DNA of 30,554 nucleotides. It comes from Cacconaster sp045601245. Its GTDB lineage: Bacteria; Bacteroidota; Bacteroidia; Bacteroidales; UBA932. A model generated the notes under the pieces. The model was given only the letters and a program-made list of their open reading frames with translations, ran no database searches and was not told the origin of the DNA. The position numbers and the translations under genes are program-made. Shown here one piece after another: positions 5,496-14,900 of this stretch. The stretch's first letter is position 1, and every line of letters begins with the position of its first letter. The stretch spans positions 1-30,554 of the forward strand of contig JAZRZH010000049.1 in the NCBI GenBank assembly GCA_045601245.1. Direction: 5' to 3'.

Positions 5496-6212
5496 ATGTC
5501 CAAACTCTATATAGTCCCGACACCGGTCGGCAATCTCGAAGATATGACGTTCCGTGCCATCCGCGTCCTCAAGGAGGTGGATCTGGTGCTGGCGGAGGAC
5601 ACCCGCACCTCTTCGGTGCTGCTCAGGAAATATGAGATCAACACCCATATGGAGGCGCATCACAAGTTCAACGAGCATAAGACCGTAGAGACTGTCAGGG
5701 ACCGCATCCTCGCGGGCCTGAGCGTGGCTCTGATCAGCGACGCGGGCACTCCGGGCATCTCGGATCCGGGATTCCTGTTGGTGCGCACCTGCGTCGAGGC
5801 GGGTATCGAGGTCGAGACGCTTCCGGGCCCTACCGCATTCGTGCCGGCGCTCGTCAATTCGGGCTTCCCGTGCGACAGATTCTGCTTCGAGGGCTTCCTG
5901 CCGGTCAAGAAGGGGCGCCAGACCAGGCTCAAGGCGCTGGCAGAGGAGGAGAGGACAATGATATTCTACGAGTCCCCGTTCCGTCTCGTCAAGACGCTCG
6001 GGCAGTTCGTGGAGTATTTCGGAGCGGAGCGCAGGGCCTCCGTGTCAAGGGAGATCTCGAAGCTCCACGACACCACGCATCGCGGTACGCTTCAGGAGTT
6101 GTATGATTATTTCAGTAAAAATGAGCCGAAAGGCGAAATAGTTCTTATCGTCAAAGGAGGAAAGGTAGATTGTGAAGAAGGAGACGGAGGAGAGGCGGGA
6201 GAAACTCTCTAA
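5496..6212 (+). CDS. rsmI: 16S rRNA (cytidine-2'-O)-methyltransferase RsmI
   Basis: 238 aa. RsmI uses S-adenosylmethionine to 2'-O-methylate C1402 of 16S rRNA (E. coli numbering) in the decoding centre. The protein starts MSKLYIVPTPVGNLEDMTFR and has AEDTRTSSVLL, then SDAGTPGISDPG, then LPGPTAFVPAL and GFLPVKKG, all typical of the tetrapyrrole-methylase-fold RsmI family. A longer in-frame extension upstream to 5316 is antisense to tdk and is rejected; the ATG at 5496 follows the -7 box by about 30 nt. The last 41 bp overlap the start of the next gene, so the two are translationally linked. The acidic C-terminal tail (CEEGDGGEAGETL) is encoded in that overlap and is probably not part of the enzyme core. 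Confidence 0.95.
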   Translation: MSKLYIVPTPVGNLEDMTFRAIRVLKEVDLVLAEDTRTSSVLLRKYEINTHMEAHHKFNEHKTVETVRDRILAGLSVALISDAGTPGISDPGFLLVRTCVEAGIEVETLPGPTAFVPALVNSGFPCDRFCFEGFLPVKKGRQTRLKALAEEERTMIFYESPFRLVKTLGQFVEYFGAERRASVSREISKLHDTTHRGTLQELYDYFSKNEPKGEIVLIVKGGKVDCEEGDGGEAGETL

Positions 6213-7149
6213 AAGCGCGGCTTCGGGCGCTGTAGCACTGATTTTTCTGATTTTAGGGTTCCAGATGGCCATCTTCGTGATGAAGGTGGTGCAGCGGCCG
6301 CCGTCCGTGGAGATGCCATCGGACAGCACTGCGGTGGCGCAATCTGTGCCGGTGCAGGACTCCGGGTATGGAGGCGGGCAGCCCCACTGCAGTGCGGGGA
6401 GCGGGGGCGCTGATGACGGTCCCGGATACAGCGGGCAGCCATACGGGCGCAGGCGGCAGAACCGGCAGCACCCGTCCGCATCCGAACCGCAGCGCAGCAG
6501 GTTCGGCGGTTATGAGGCTCCGGAGCCTGAGTATCAGCGCCGTCCGCAGCGGAGCGTGGAGTCATTCCCGTTTGACCCGAATACCGTCAGCATAGAGGAC
6601 CTCGTGCGCCTCGGGCTCTCCGAGCGGCAGGCTGAGAGCATAGAGAATTACCGCGCGAAGGGCGGCCGTTTCCGCACGAAAGCGGATTTCAAGAAGATGT
6701 ATGTCGTATCTGATTCGCTCTATGAGCGTCTGGAGCCTTTTATTGATATTCCGAAGGTGGAACTGAATGCAGCCGATAGCACGGCTCTGGTTTCGCTTCG
6801 CGGAATCGGCCCTTATTATGCCCGCAAAATCATAGAATACCGCGATTTGCTGGGCGGTTATTATGCCGCGGAGCAGCTGCTGGAGGTCTATGGGATGGAT
6901 GAGGAGCGGTTTGTACCGCTGAAGGAGTGCGTCACGGCCGATCCGTCGCTGATCCGTCCGCTGGACATCTGGACCCTGCCGGAGGACAGCCTGGCCCGCC
7001 ATCCGTATGTCGGCCGCAGCGCCGCCAGGAGCATTATCCGCTACCGCCGCGTCTGCGATTCCGCTCTGTGGACACTGGACGCCCTCGGGCGCGAGAATAT
7101 TTTCGACTCCATTGCCGTCACAAAACTTAAGAATTACATAAAAGAATAG
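6172..7149 (+). CDS. Membrane-anchored helix-hairpin-helix protein (ComEA-like)
   Basis: 325 aa, starting at GTG 6172, which has a strong AGGAGG at 6155-6160 and lies inside the end of rsmI. Residues 1-16 are charged. Residues about 18-38 form one transmembrane segment (GAVALIFLILGFQMAIFVM). Residues about 45-135 are a Gly/Pro/Arg/Gln-rich linker of low complexity. The rest carries helix-hairpin-helix repeats: FDPNTVSIEDLVRLGLSERQ, then L-N-A-A-D-S-T-A-L-V-S-L-R-G-I-G-P-Y-Y-A, and a further copy around HPYVGRSAARSIIRYR. HhH motifs bind the DNA backbone without sequence preference, and ComEA uses them in DNA uptake. Uptake here is only inference; no other competence gene is in the window. Confidence 0.85.
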   Translation: MKKETEERREKLSKSAASGAVALIFLILGFQMAIFVMKVVQRPPSVEMPSDSTAVAQSVPVQDSGYGGGQPHCSAGSGGADDGPGYSGQPYGRRRQNRQHPSASEPQRSRFGGYEAPEPEYQRRPQRSVESFPFDPNTVSIEDLVRLGLSERQAESIENYRAKGGRFRTKADFKKMYVVSDSLYERLEPFIDIPKVELNAADSTALVSLRGIGPYYARKIIEYRDLLGGYYAAEQLLEVYGMDEERFVPLKECVTADPSLIRPLDIWTLPEDSLARHPYVGRSAARSIIRYRRVCDSALWTLDALGRENIFDSIAVTKLKNYIKE

Positions 7150-7157
7150 TACATTTG
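7150..7157 (+). promoter_or_regulatory. -7 box before the ABC exporter operon
   Basis: TACATTTG overlaps the last base region of the HhH gene's stop; the ATG at 7175 follows after 17 nt. No clear -33 element, so read-through from upstream is also possible. Confidence 0.45.
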
Positions 7158-7174
7158 TAAAAAAGAACCTCAAT

Positions 7175-8020
7175 ATGCTCGAGTGTAATTCCATTACTAA
7201 GAGATTTGGTGACTATACCGCTCTGGACAATGTCTCGATAGAGATGCCGGAGGGGCGCATATTCGGTCTGCTGGGGCCGAACGGTGCAGGCAAGACCACA
7301 TTGATCAGAATCATCAACCGCATAACGATACCGACCTCGGGCACAGTGACCTGGGACGGTGCTCCGGTCGATGACGGATTTGTCCGCACCATCGGCTATC
7401 TCCCTGAAGAACGCGGCCTCTACCGCAAGATGAAAGTCGGCGAGCAGGCCATTTACCTGGCCCGCCTCAAGGGGATGAGCACCGCCGAGGCCACCGCCGA
7501 ACTCAAGAAATGGTTTATCCGGTTCGGAATCCAGGGCTGGTGGAACAAAAAGGTCGAGGAACTCTCCAAGGGCATGGCCCAGAAGGTCCAGTTCATCACC
7601 ACGGTCCTCCATCGCCCCAGGCTCATCATCCTTGACGAGCCCTTCTCCGGATTCGACCCGGTCAACGCCCAGTTGATCCGCAACGAAATCCTGCGTCTGC
7701 GCGACGAAGGCTCGACCATCATTCTCTCCACCCACAACATGGAGTCGGTTGAGGAACTCTGCGACAATATCGCCCTTATCAACAAATCCCACGTCGTGGT
7801 AAACGGTCCGGTGGATGAGATACGCCGCCGGTATGGTGACAACAACGCCGAGATCGTCTACACCGACAGCGAGGGGCGGCACACCGAAATCGTCGATGCC
7901 ACAGGCGGCGGCAACGAGGCGCTCGGCGCTCTCATCGCCCGAGGCGCTGTCATCAATTCATACAGGGAGATAATCCCTGCGATGAACGATATATTCATCA
8001 AGCTTGTAACTGGCAAATAG
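7175..8020 (+). CDS. ABC transporter ATP-binding protein (NatA-like)
   Basis: 281 aa. It has all the parts of an ABC ATPase: Walker A GPNGAGKTT (residues 34-42), a signature loop ELSKGMAQKVQF in place of the usual LSGGQ, Walker B LIILDEPFSGFDP and the switch STHNM. The variant signature and a C-terminal extension of about 70 residues ending NDIFIKLV are typical of the NatA/ABC-2 exporter ATPases of Bacteroidota. It should power the permease encoded 11 nt downstream. The exported substrate cannot be told from sequence; NatAB-type systems export sodium in Bacillus, but related pairs handle other substrates. Confidence 0.93.
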   Translation: MLECNSITKRFGDYTALDNVSIEMPEGRIFGLLGPNGAGKTTLIRIINRITIPTSGTVTWDGAPVDDGFVRTIGYLPEERGLYRKMKVGEQAIYLARLKGMSTAEATAELKKWFIRFGIQGWWNKKVEELSKGMAQKVQFITTVLHRPRLIILDEPFSGFDPVNAQLIRNEILRLRDEGSTIILSTHNMESVEELCDNIALINKSHVVVNGPVDEIRRRYGDNNAEIVYTDSEGRHTEIVDATGGGNEALGALIARGAVINSYREIIPAMNDIFIKLVTGK

Positions 8021-8031
8021 GAGGGACGGAT

Positions 8032-9423
8032 ATGAATTTGAACAAGATAGGCATTGTCATCGCGCACGAGTATGCTGTCCGCGTCCGCAAGAAATCATTC
8101 ATTCTCACCACGATCCTCACCCCGCTGCTGATGGGCCTGCTCATCTGCGTTCCTGTCCTCATCGCACTCTGGGACGGCAACGGAAAGGAGACGGTCAAAG
8201 TCATAGACCATTCCGGATTCGTCGCTCCGTACTTCGAGAACGACGGCAATGTCGAATATATACCGGCCGCAGAAGGGGAGACGATGGAGGTGATCCGCGA
8301 TTTGTTTGACGATATGGGCATATATGCCGCCGTGGAGGTCTCCGAAGCGGATCCGGCAGGCAATGTCAGCGTCACCGCAATCTCGAAGGAGCCGTTGAAC
8401 ATCGACCTGAAATCCGACATCTCCAGATCCGTCAACAAGGCGGTGGAGGAGAGGAAGCTTGCAGCATACAACCTCGGAAACCTCAATGAAATCCTGGCTG
8501 AATGCAAGACTGACATCAAAATCAACGCGCTTACCCTGACCGATGACGGAGAGGCGAAGGAGGATTCGGTGGAACTCTATATGATATTGTCTTATCTGAT
8601 GAGCTTCCTCATCTACATATTCGTCTTTATGTTCGGCAATATGGTGATGCGCAGCGTGATAGACGAGAAGAGCAGCCGTGTCGTGGAGGTTGTCGTCTCC
8701 TCTGTCAAGGCCGTTGACCTGATGGTCGGCAAGATCATAGGCGTGGCGCTCGTGGCATTGACACAGTTCGTCATCTGGATTGCTCTGACGCTGGCTATCG
8801 TTTCGGCAGTCAACGCGTTCACCGCTCCCGAACTGCTCGACAAACTCGGCGGCGCGGAGCAGATGGTTCAGATGTCCGATGTTGACGGACTCCACCCGGA
8901 AGATGTCGCCTCCGCGATCCTGGCATCCGAGGAGCAGGCCGGAGAAGATGGTGCTGCAGGTGCCGTGGCGGGTATGCTCGGACAGATCCGCAGTCTCAAC
9001 TGGCCGTATCTCATAGGCTGCTTCATCATATATTTTCTTCTCGGATATCTGCTCTATGCGTCGATGTTCGCCGCAATCGGTGCGGCCGTTGACAATGAGG
9101 CCGACACCAATCAGCTCCAGCTTCCGGTCACGATACCGCTGATCATCGGCATATTCATAATGCTGCATACGTTCGAACACCCGAGCAGCCAGCTCTCATT
9201 CTGGGCGTCGATCATCCCGTTCACCTCGCCTATGGTGATGCTCGCCCGCATACCGTTCGGCGTCGTTCCGGGTTGGGAACTTGCACTTTCCATTGCGCTT
9301 CTTTTCGCCACTTTCCTCGGAATTGCGTATATTTCGGCAAAAATTTACAAGGCAGGTATCCTGATGTACGGCAAGAAGTCCACCTTCAAGGATCTCTGGC
9401 ATTGGTTGAAACAGAAAAATTGA
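8032..9423 (+). CDS. ABC-2 family permease (NatB-like)
   Basis: 463 aa, start supported by GGAGGG 10 nt upstream. Topology fits an ABC-2 exporter permease: a first membrane segment at about residues 22-46 (SFILTTILTPLLMGLLI), a large outside domain of about 140 residues, then five or so membrane segments from about residue 183 to 450, including IDEKSSRVVEVVVSSVKAVD, which is a well-conserved cytoplasmic coupling segment in this family. An insertion of about 60 residues (near 265-325) rich in Glu and Ala lies between membrane helices. It pairs with the ATPase upstream; the substrate is unknown. The next gene starts 11 nt later, so the 5'-nucleotidase genes may be in the same transcript. Confidence 0.92.
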   Translation: MNLNKIGIVIAHEYAVRVRKKSFILTTILTPLLMGLLICVPVLIALWDGNGKETVKVIDHSGFVAPYFENDGNVEYIPAAEGETMEVIRDLFDDMGIYAAVEVSEADPAGNVSVTAISKEPLNIDLKSDISRSVNKAVEERKLAAYNLGNLNEILAECKTDIKINALTLTDDGEAKEDSVELYMILSYLMSFLIYIFVFMFGNMVMRSVIDEKSSRVVEVVVSSVKAVDLMVGKIIGVALVALTQFVIWIALTLAIVSAVNAFTAPELLDKLGGAEQMVQMSDVDGLHPEDVASAILASEEQAGEDGAAGAVAGMLGQIRSLNWPYLIGCFIIYFLLGYLLYASMFAAIGAAVDNEADTNQLQLPVTIPLIIGIFIMLHTFEHPSSQLSFWASIIPFTSPMVMLARIPFGVVPGWELALSIALLFATFLGIAYISAKIYKAGILMYGKKSTFKDLWHWLKQKN

Positions 9424-9434
9424 TACGACAAGAT

Positions 9435-10199
9435 ATGAAAATGAAAAGAATTCTGCTCGCGGCGACGCTGATTTTCACGGCGCTGGCTGCAAATGCGCAG
9501 GTCAATTACAAGTGGTCGACCACCAGAATGGATTCGGCCTACGATGAGATCAGGGACGATGTCGCCACGAAGATCATCGCAAAGCACACCCCGCGCCTCG
9601 CTTCGCTCCAGGAGATAATCGGCTACTCCAAGGAGGAGTATGAAAGCCGCCGTCCGGAAAGCCCGCTCTCCAATTTCGCCGCTGATATCATCCGAATCAC
9701 CGGCGAGCAGGTCTGCGGAGCGCACGTGGACCTCGCGATGACCAATTTCGGCGGTATCCGTACCAGCCTCCCGAAGGGCGCTGTCCGCGTCTATGACATC
9801 TTCTCGATCTTCCCGTTTGACAATACCGTCGTGGTATTTGACATCAAGGGTTCCGACCTCATCAAATTCTTCCACAAGCAGGCCCGCAGGAACGAGGCGC
9901 TGAGCAATGTGAAGCTGGTGATAGAGGACCGCAAGATCAAGAGTCTGGAGATCGACGGCCAGCCGTTCGATGAGAACAGGGTTTACAAGTTCGCCACCAT
10001 CAACTTCCTGATGGACGGCGGTGACGGTATCCAGCTGAAGGACTATGCGATGAACAAGGTCGAAAGCACCGTTTATATCCGTGACGCCATCGTGGACTAC
10101 ATCAGAAAGATGACCGCGGAAGGGAAAACCATCGATCTCAAATGCGACGGACGGGTGATAGTACAGACGCTGGGTCAGCCAGCATTAAGACCGGAATAA
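9435..10199 (+). CDS. 5'-nucleotidase C-terminal domain protein, exported
   Basis: 254 aa. The ATG at 9435 begins a clean signal peptide MKMKRILLAATLIFTALAAN ending AQ; an earlier in-frame start lies inside the permease gene and is rejected. The mature protein is only the substrate-specificity domain of 5'-nucleotidases: SPLSNFAADIIR, then AMTNFGGIR, then FSIFPFDNTVVVF and MDGGDGIQL. In the usual UshA-type enzyme this domain follows the metallophosphatase domain in one chain. Here it is a separate gene placed before the catalytic-domain gene, 3 nt apart. The two products probably associate in the periplasm to hydrolyse nucleotides or related phosphoesters. Confidence 0.92.
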   Translation: MKMKRILLAATLIFTALAANAQVNYKWSTTRMDSAYDEIRDDVATKIIAKHTPRLASLQEIIGYSKEEYESRRPESPLSNFAADIIRITGEQVCGAHVDLAMTNFGGIRTSLPKGAVRVYDIFSIFPFDNTVVVFDIKGSDLIKFFHKQARRNEALSNVKLVIEDRKIKSLEIDGQPFDENRVYKFATINFLMDGGDGIQLKDYAMNKVESTVYIRDAIVDYIRKMTAEGKTIDLKCDGRVIVQTLGQPALRPE

Positions 10200-10202
10200 G
10201 TT

Positions 10203-11039
10203 ATGAAAGCATACAGAAATATCATTTTGGCGGCAGCGCTGCTTGTGATGGCGATGCCGCAGGCCGGCGCTCAGAAACTGGTCATCCTCCATACCAATGA
10301 TACCCACAGCCAGATCGAACCGGTACGTGTGGGCCGTGCCAAGGGACTTGGCGGTGTGGAGCGCAGGCTTCAGTATATCAATGAAGTCCGCGCGCAGTAT
10401 GGAAAGCGCAATGTCCTTCTCCTCGATGGCGGTGACTACAATCAGGGCACCCCGTATTTCACGGTATCGCGCGGAGATCTCGAGATAGAGCTCGTCAAGG
10501 CTCTCAAATATGATGTAGCCACCCTTGGCAACCACGAATTCGACAACGGTCAGGAAGAGCTTCTCCGCCGCCTCAAGAAAGCGAAGCATACCACTGTCAC
10601 CTGCAATTACGATTTCTCGAACACCTGCCTGAAGAACGCCATAAAGCCGTATACCATCGTCCGCCGCGGCGGGATGAAGATCGGCATCATCGGCGCCACC
10701 TCATACCTTGAAGGCAATGTGATGAAGTCGCATACCGACGGCCTGGTGCGCCTCGATGCGATTGAGCGCATCAATTATTACGCCGATATCCTCAAGAACA
10801 GGAAGCATTGCGACCTCGTCATCCTCCTCTCTCATCTAGGATATGACGGCGGGACCTATGCAAAGCCTTCCGATGTCCTGACAGTCCAGAATTCCCGCAA
10901 TCTTGACATCGTCATAGGCGGACATACGCACACCTTCCTCAAGAATGCGCGCGAAGTGGCCGACCTGGACGGGAAGATTGTCCCTATCGTCCAGTGCGGA
11001 AGCCAGGGCACGGTAGTGGGCAAGATGGAGATTTACTAG
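10203..11039 (+). CDS. 5'-nucleotidase metallophosphatase-domain protein, exported
   Basis: 278 aa with a signal peptide (MKAYRNIILAAALLVMAMPQ, cleavage near AGA-Q). The mature part is the calcineurin-like catalytic domain: ILHTNDTHSQIEP (metal ligands Asp and His), LDGGDYNQGTPYF, LGNHEFDNG and the paired histidines in GGHTHTF. These ligands for the two-metal centre are all present, so the enzyme should be active. It lacks the C-terminal nucleotide-binding domain, which is encoded by the preceding gene. The stop codon at 11037-11039 touches the stop codon of the convergent DUF4783 gene with no base between them. Confidence 0.93.
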   Translation: MKAYRNIILAAALLVMAMPQAGAQKLVILHTNDTHSQIEPVRVGRAKGLGGVERRLQYINEVRAQYGKRNVLLLDGGDYNQGTPYFTVSRGDLEIELVKALKYDVATLGNHEFDNGQEELLRRLKKAKHTTVTCNYDFSNTCLKNAIKPYTIVRRGGMKIGIIGATSYLEGNVMKSHTDGLVRLDAIERINYYADILKNRKHCDLVILLSHLGYDGGTYAKPSDVLTVQNSRNLDIVIGGHTHTFLKNAREVADLDGKIVPIVQCGSQGTVVGKMEIY

Positions 11040-11444
11040 TTACTCCCGCTCGATCTTGATCTGCTGGATGTAACTCTTCGCATCGTTGGTCTTGACGTAA
11101 AGGATAATCCTGAATTTCTCGCCGCCGGCATCGAGTGTGCCGACGGCGTATTTCATTGGTGCCTTGCCGGACTTGTGGATGATGTCGAAGTGCTTGGGAT
11201 TAAAGTTTGTAAAGAAGTTGCGCATTATGAGTTTCGCCTGATTGCGTGAGCAGTTGTTTACCGCCCCGAGGATATCCAGTTCGAGATTGTCTGCAAACCA
11301 GGCGGAGAGTTTTTCGGAATCTCCGGTCTGGATATACTTGCATATCGGATTGAATACATCTCCCCCGCTTTCCTGTGCACGGGTAAAATCAGAAATGAGA
11401 AGGCAGGTGAGGCCTGCGATTGCTATCAGGATGAATTTCTTCAT
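11040..11444 (-). CDS. DUF4783-family exported protein
   Basis: 134 aa with a signal peptide (MKKFILIAIAGLTCLLISDF, cleavage near TRA-Q). The mature protein reads VFNPICKYIQTGDSEKLSAW, then F-A-D-N-L-E-L and NNCSRNQAKLIMRNFF, ending YIQQIKIER, which is the DUF4783 pattern, a family restricted as far as I know to Bacteroidota. The fold is probably NTF2/SnoaL-like from its size and strand-helix pattern; that is inference. It is a single gene, divergent from rlmH across about 69 bp. Function unknown. Confidence 0.88.
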   Translation of the reverse strand: MKKFILIAIAGLTCLLISDFTRAQESGGDVFNPICKYIQTGDSEKLSAWFADNLELDILGAVNNCSRNQAKLIMRNFFTNFNPKHFDIIHKSGKAPMKYAVGTLDAGGEKFRIILYVKTNDAKSYIQQIKIERE

Positions 11445-11475
11445 AAGAGTCAGTCATTTGGACACGGCACGAATA

Positions 11476-11507
11476 TTTGCAAAAATCAAGCCATCTGTCT
11501 AAATTTG
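11476..11507 (+). promoter_or_regulatory. Promoter of rlmH-kinase operon
   Basis: TTTG (11476-11479), 20-bp spacer and TAAATTTG (11500-11507). The rlmH ATG is only 6 nt after the -7 box, so the transcript would have almost no 5' leader. Confidence 0.65.
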
Positions 11508-11513
11508 CGTATT

Positions 11514-11987
11514 ATGAAGGTCAGACTCATATTGGTCGGCAAGACTGTCGAATCATATCTCAAGAAGGGAATAGACGTTTATGTGGATCGTCTGAAGCAT
11601 TATGTGCCGTTCGAGATAGTGGAGATTCCGGAACTCAGGCAGGTGTCAGCACTCACAAGGGAGCAGATCAAGGTGCGTGAAGGTGAACTGATTCTCAAGC
11701 TGGTCCGTGAAAGTGACGATCTGATTCTGCTGGACGAGCATGGCGCAAGATTCACTTCGGTGGCCTGGGCACGTCATCTGGAGCAGAAGCTCGCCCACAG
11801 TTCGCGCGACATTGTCTTCGTCGTCGGAGGCAGCTACGGCTTCTCGCAGGCGGTTTACAACCGTTCCGATTCGATGCTCTCACTTTCCGATATGACCTTC
11901 TCGCACCAGCTGGTGCGATTGTTGTTCGTCGAACAGCTTTACCGCGCATTCACCATCATCAAGGGTGAGCCGTACCATCACGAATGA
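11514..11987 (+). CDS. rlmH: 23S rRNA (pseudouridine1915-N3)-methyltransferase RlmH
   Basis: 157 aa, the standard RlmH length. It methylates pseudouridine 1915 in helix 69 of 23S rRNA using S-adenosylmethionine and works as a SPOUT-fold dimer. The start MKVRLILVGKT is typical, and the C-terminal knot is fully conserved: FVVGGSYGFSQAVYNRSD, then LSLSDMTFSHQLVRLLFVEQ, LYRAFTI, KGEPYHHE. A TTG three codons upstream is less likely than the ATG because family members begin exactly here. The stop overlaps the ATG of the sensor kinase (ATGA), so translation is coupled. Confidence 0.96.
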   Translation: MKVRLILVGKTVESYLKKGIDVYVDRLKHYVPFEIVEIPELRQVSALTREQIKVREGELILKLVRESDDLILLDEHGARFTSVAWARHLEQKLAHSSRDIVFVVGGSYGFSQAVYNRSDSMLSLSDMTFSHQLVRLLFVEQLYRAFTIIKGEPYHHE

Positions 11988-14900
11988 GACAGAAAAAGGA
12001 ACATAACAGCCGGTTCAGGTCATTCGTTAACAGATATCTCGTGGAAATCCTCGGGATGGCGGCCATACTTTTCTTTGCGATATCGTTCGCTGCGCCGAGT
12101 TATGAATTCCAGCTGCACCGTGAGGTTAGAAGGGTGGAGCGCTTCCTCCACAGTCATCAGAAAGAGGTCGAACAGTATGCGGTAAAGGCGCTCCAGGCCC
12201 CTCCTGATGAGTGGATGGATTTTCCGGATCTGCCGGAGGATATGGTCATATACAAGTACAATCTTGATACCTTGCAGTCCTGGGCGCATGAATTCCCTAT
12301 CGGAAACGATGATGTGGGCCTTTATCCGTTCTCGTACAAACTCAAGTACCTCAGCAACAACAACGTATTCAGCTCCCCGCTGGCCTATGTCGGTTATTCT
12401 GAGAGTTTTGTCAATCTGGGGTCAGACTGGTATGTCATCAAGAAGCATGTCTCCGCCTCGGGACAGACAAAGATTGTCACAGGTATCCGCATCAAGACAG
12501 AGTATCCTTACGGGGAGACATCCGACGTCATCAATCCGACGCTTCATCTCCACAACCGTTTCACAGCCGTGGGAATCAGCGAGGATGCCGGCGCCGTCGT
12601 GCACGGAATAGAGGGGACGCCTCTCTTTTCAATAGTTTCAGCAAATCCGCAGGCACTCGATTTCTGGGGAGCGCATCTCAAATGGATCGCGCTGCTTTTC
12701 GCCATCCTTTCTCTGATGTTTCTGCATTTTGAGACCCGCACCTGGCGCAGTCTGCTGATAGTCGTTTCCGGCTTATTCCTGATACGCCTGGCGGCATATC
12801 TGCTGGCGCACGGCGCGTCGTCCTCGGCGCAGATCTTCTCGCCGATCCTCTACGCGGACAACAATGTCTTCTCATCGCTTGGGGAATTCCTCCTCAACAA
12901 TACGCTTATCTCGCTGATTGTCTATGCTCTCTTTCTGGTGCGCGAGGAGGTCTTCCGTTTTGCTGATCGTCGTGGCCGGCGCATCGTGGCCGGAGTGTCG
13001 GCGGCAGTCCTTTCTGCGGCGGTAGCCCTTTATATACATTTTGCGCTCAAATCCCTGGTGCTCAACTCCAACCTTGTCCTTGAGCCGTTCCGCATCAACG
13101 AGATATCCATCTATATGTTGCTCAGTTATTTCTCGTTCGCGATGCTTTTCCTTGCGCTTCTGGACCTGTTGCAGATGACGGTCACCATATTCTTTCCTAA
13201 GCGCGGAATATCACTGTTCTCCTGGCGGAATATCCTGTTCTATACCCTCGCCATCTCCATATTCTGCGTCATTGACGAAGGAGTGCACGGCCTGGAGAAA
13301 GAGTATGACCGCAACAGGGTGAATACTGCGAAACTGGTGGCAGAGCGAGACCTTCCTCTCGAGTATCACCTCCGGTCTGTGGAAAATTCCATTGCTGCCG
13401 ACCCGTTCATCAGACTGCTCTCCACCGCTGACGGCACGGATCTCATCAAGAGCCGTCTGATGGACCGCTATTTCAACAAGGGCTTCATACAGAAGTACAA
13501 TCTCAGCCTGGCACTGTGCGCATCGGACAATCTTCTGAACTTGGGCACAGGAAGCGTGCCGGTGCCTTGCCTGAGTTTCTTCAGCAGCCAGCTGGACGAG
13601 TATGGCGTGCGTCTCGGCGACGAGTCGTCGTTCTATTATATAAGCAATTTCGATGACAAGACATCCTATATCGGCATCTTCCCGTTTTTTGACAAGATGC
13701 GCAACGATGTCGTCCACCTTTTCATAGAAATCGAATCAAAGTACAAGCAGGATCCGTTCAGCATTTTCAATATCCAGAACGGAGGCGCTTCCAATGCCGG
13801 CGGCAGGGGGCTCTCATCCGCGCATTATTCGGCCGGCCGGCTGGTGAGCAGCGAAGGCCGGTACAATTATCCAGTCGTGCCTTCCGCCGAATATGAGATG
13901 GGCTATACCAAGACTATGCGCAACGGTTACGTCCATTTTGTCAACCGGCTATCCGATGATGAGATAGCGGTAGTCTCCCGCAGGATGATGCCTATTTTCC
14001 CATATGTGGTATCGCTCTCGTACCTTATGATTTTCTTCGGGATATTCCTGCTGCTCTCATCGAGGTGGGCCCGGACCGGGCGACTGCTCAATCTCCCGAA
14101 GCATTCGCTCAAGCGCAAGATCACGCTGCTTACTACCGGATCTATGGTGGTGGCGCTGGCACTGATGGCGGCAGCAGTGGTATCTTATACCGTAAAGATC
14201 AGGACAGAGGGCAACCAGAGCCAGATGGAGGACAAGATAGAGTCCGTCCAGACATCGCTGGCTCCGTACTGCAAGTATGCAATGCGTTACAATGCGCTCC
14301 GCACTCCGCAGTTCCTCGCCGGGATGGAAGATGTTTCCAGGGTTACAAAGACGGATGTCAATATCTACGACACGAACGGAATGCTCATCTGTTCCACCAA
14401 GCCTGAGATTTTCTCGCAGTTCATTGTCGGAAAAAGGATGAACTCCGGTGCATACCACGATATTGTCCACCTTAATTCGCAACGGTATTTCAGCCTTGAG
14501 AACATCGGCAAACTCGCATACTATTCGATATATGCACCGCTCTTCAATGAGTCCGGAGACCTTGTAGCCATCGCCAATGTGCCTTATATCTCCAGGACAG
14601 CGGATATCAACGCCGCCACCTCATCGACCGTCGCGATGATCATCAATCTCTATCTCGTTCTCCTCATCGCCGCCCTCATCATCGGCGCACTGCTCTCCAA
14701 TTCGCTTGCGAAGCCTATCCTTGAGATCCGCGACAGGATGAACAGGCTCACCGCCTCGGAAGGCGAGGACCGCCACGTGACATACCGTAATTCCGGAGAT
14801 GAACTGGGCGTCCTGATTGAATCCTACAACAAGATGGTGGATGACCTGGATGAGAGTGCCAGGCTGCTGGCACAGAGCGAGCGCGAGCAGGCCTGGAAGG

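Noticed and set aside
7127..7882. Minus-strand frame (251 codons) opposite the ABC ATPase
   Set aside because: The plus strand encodes intact Walker A, signature and Walker B motifs; the antisense product is unlike any family.
8095..9180. Long minus-strand frame (361 codons) opposite the ABC permease
   Set aside because: The plus-strand permease has clear family motifs and topology; the antisense product has no domain character. Such frames are expected opposite GC-rich codons.
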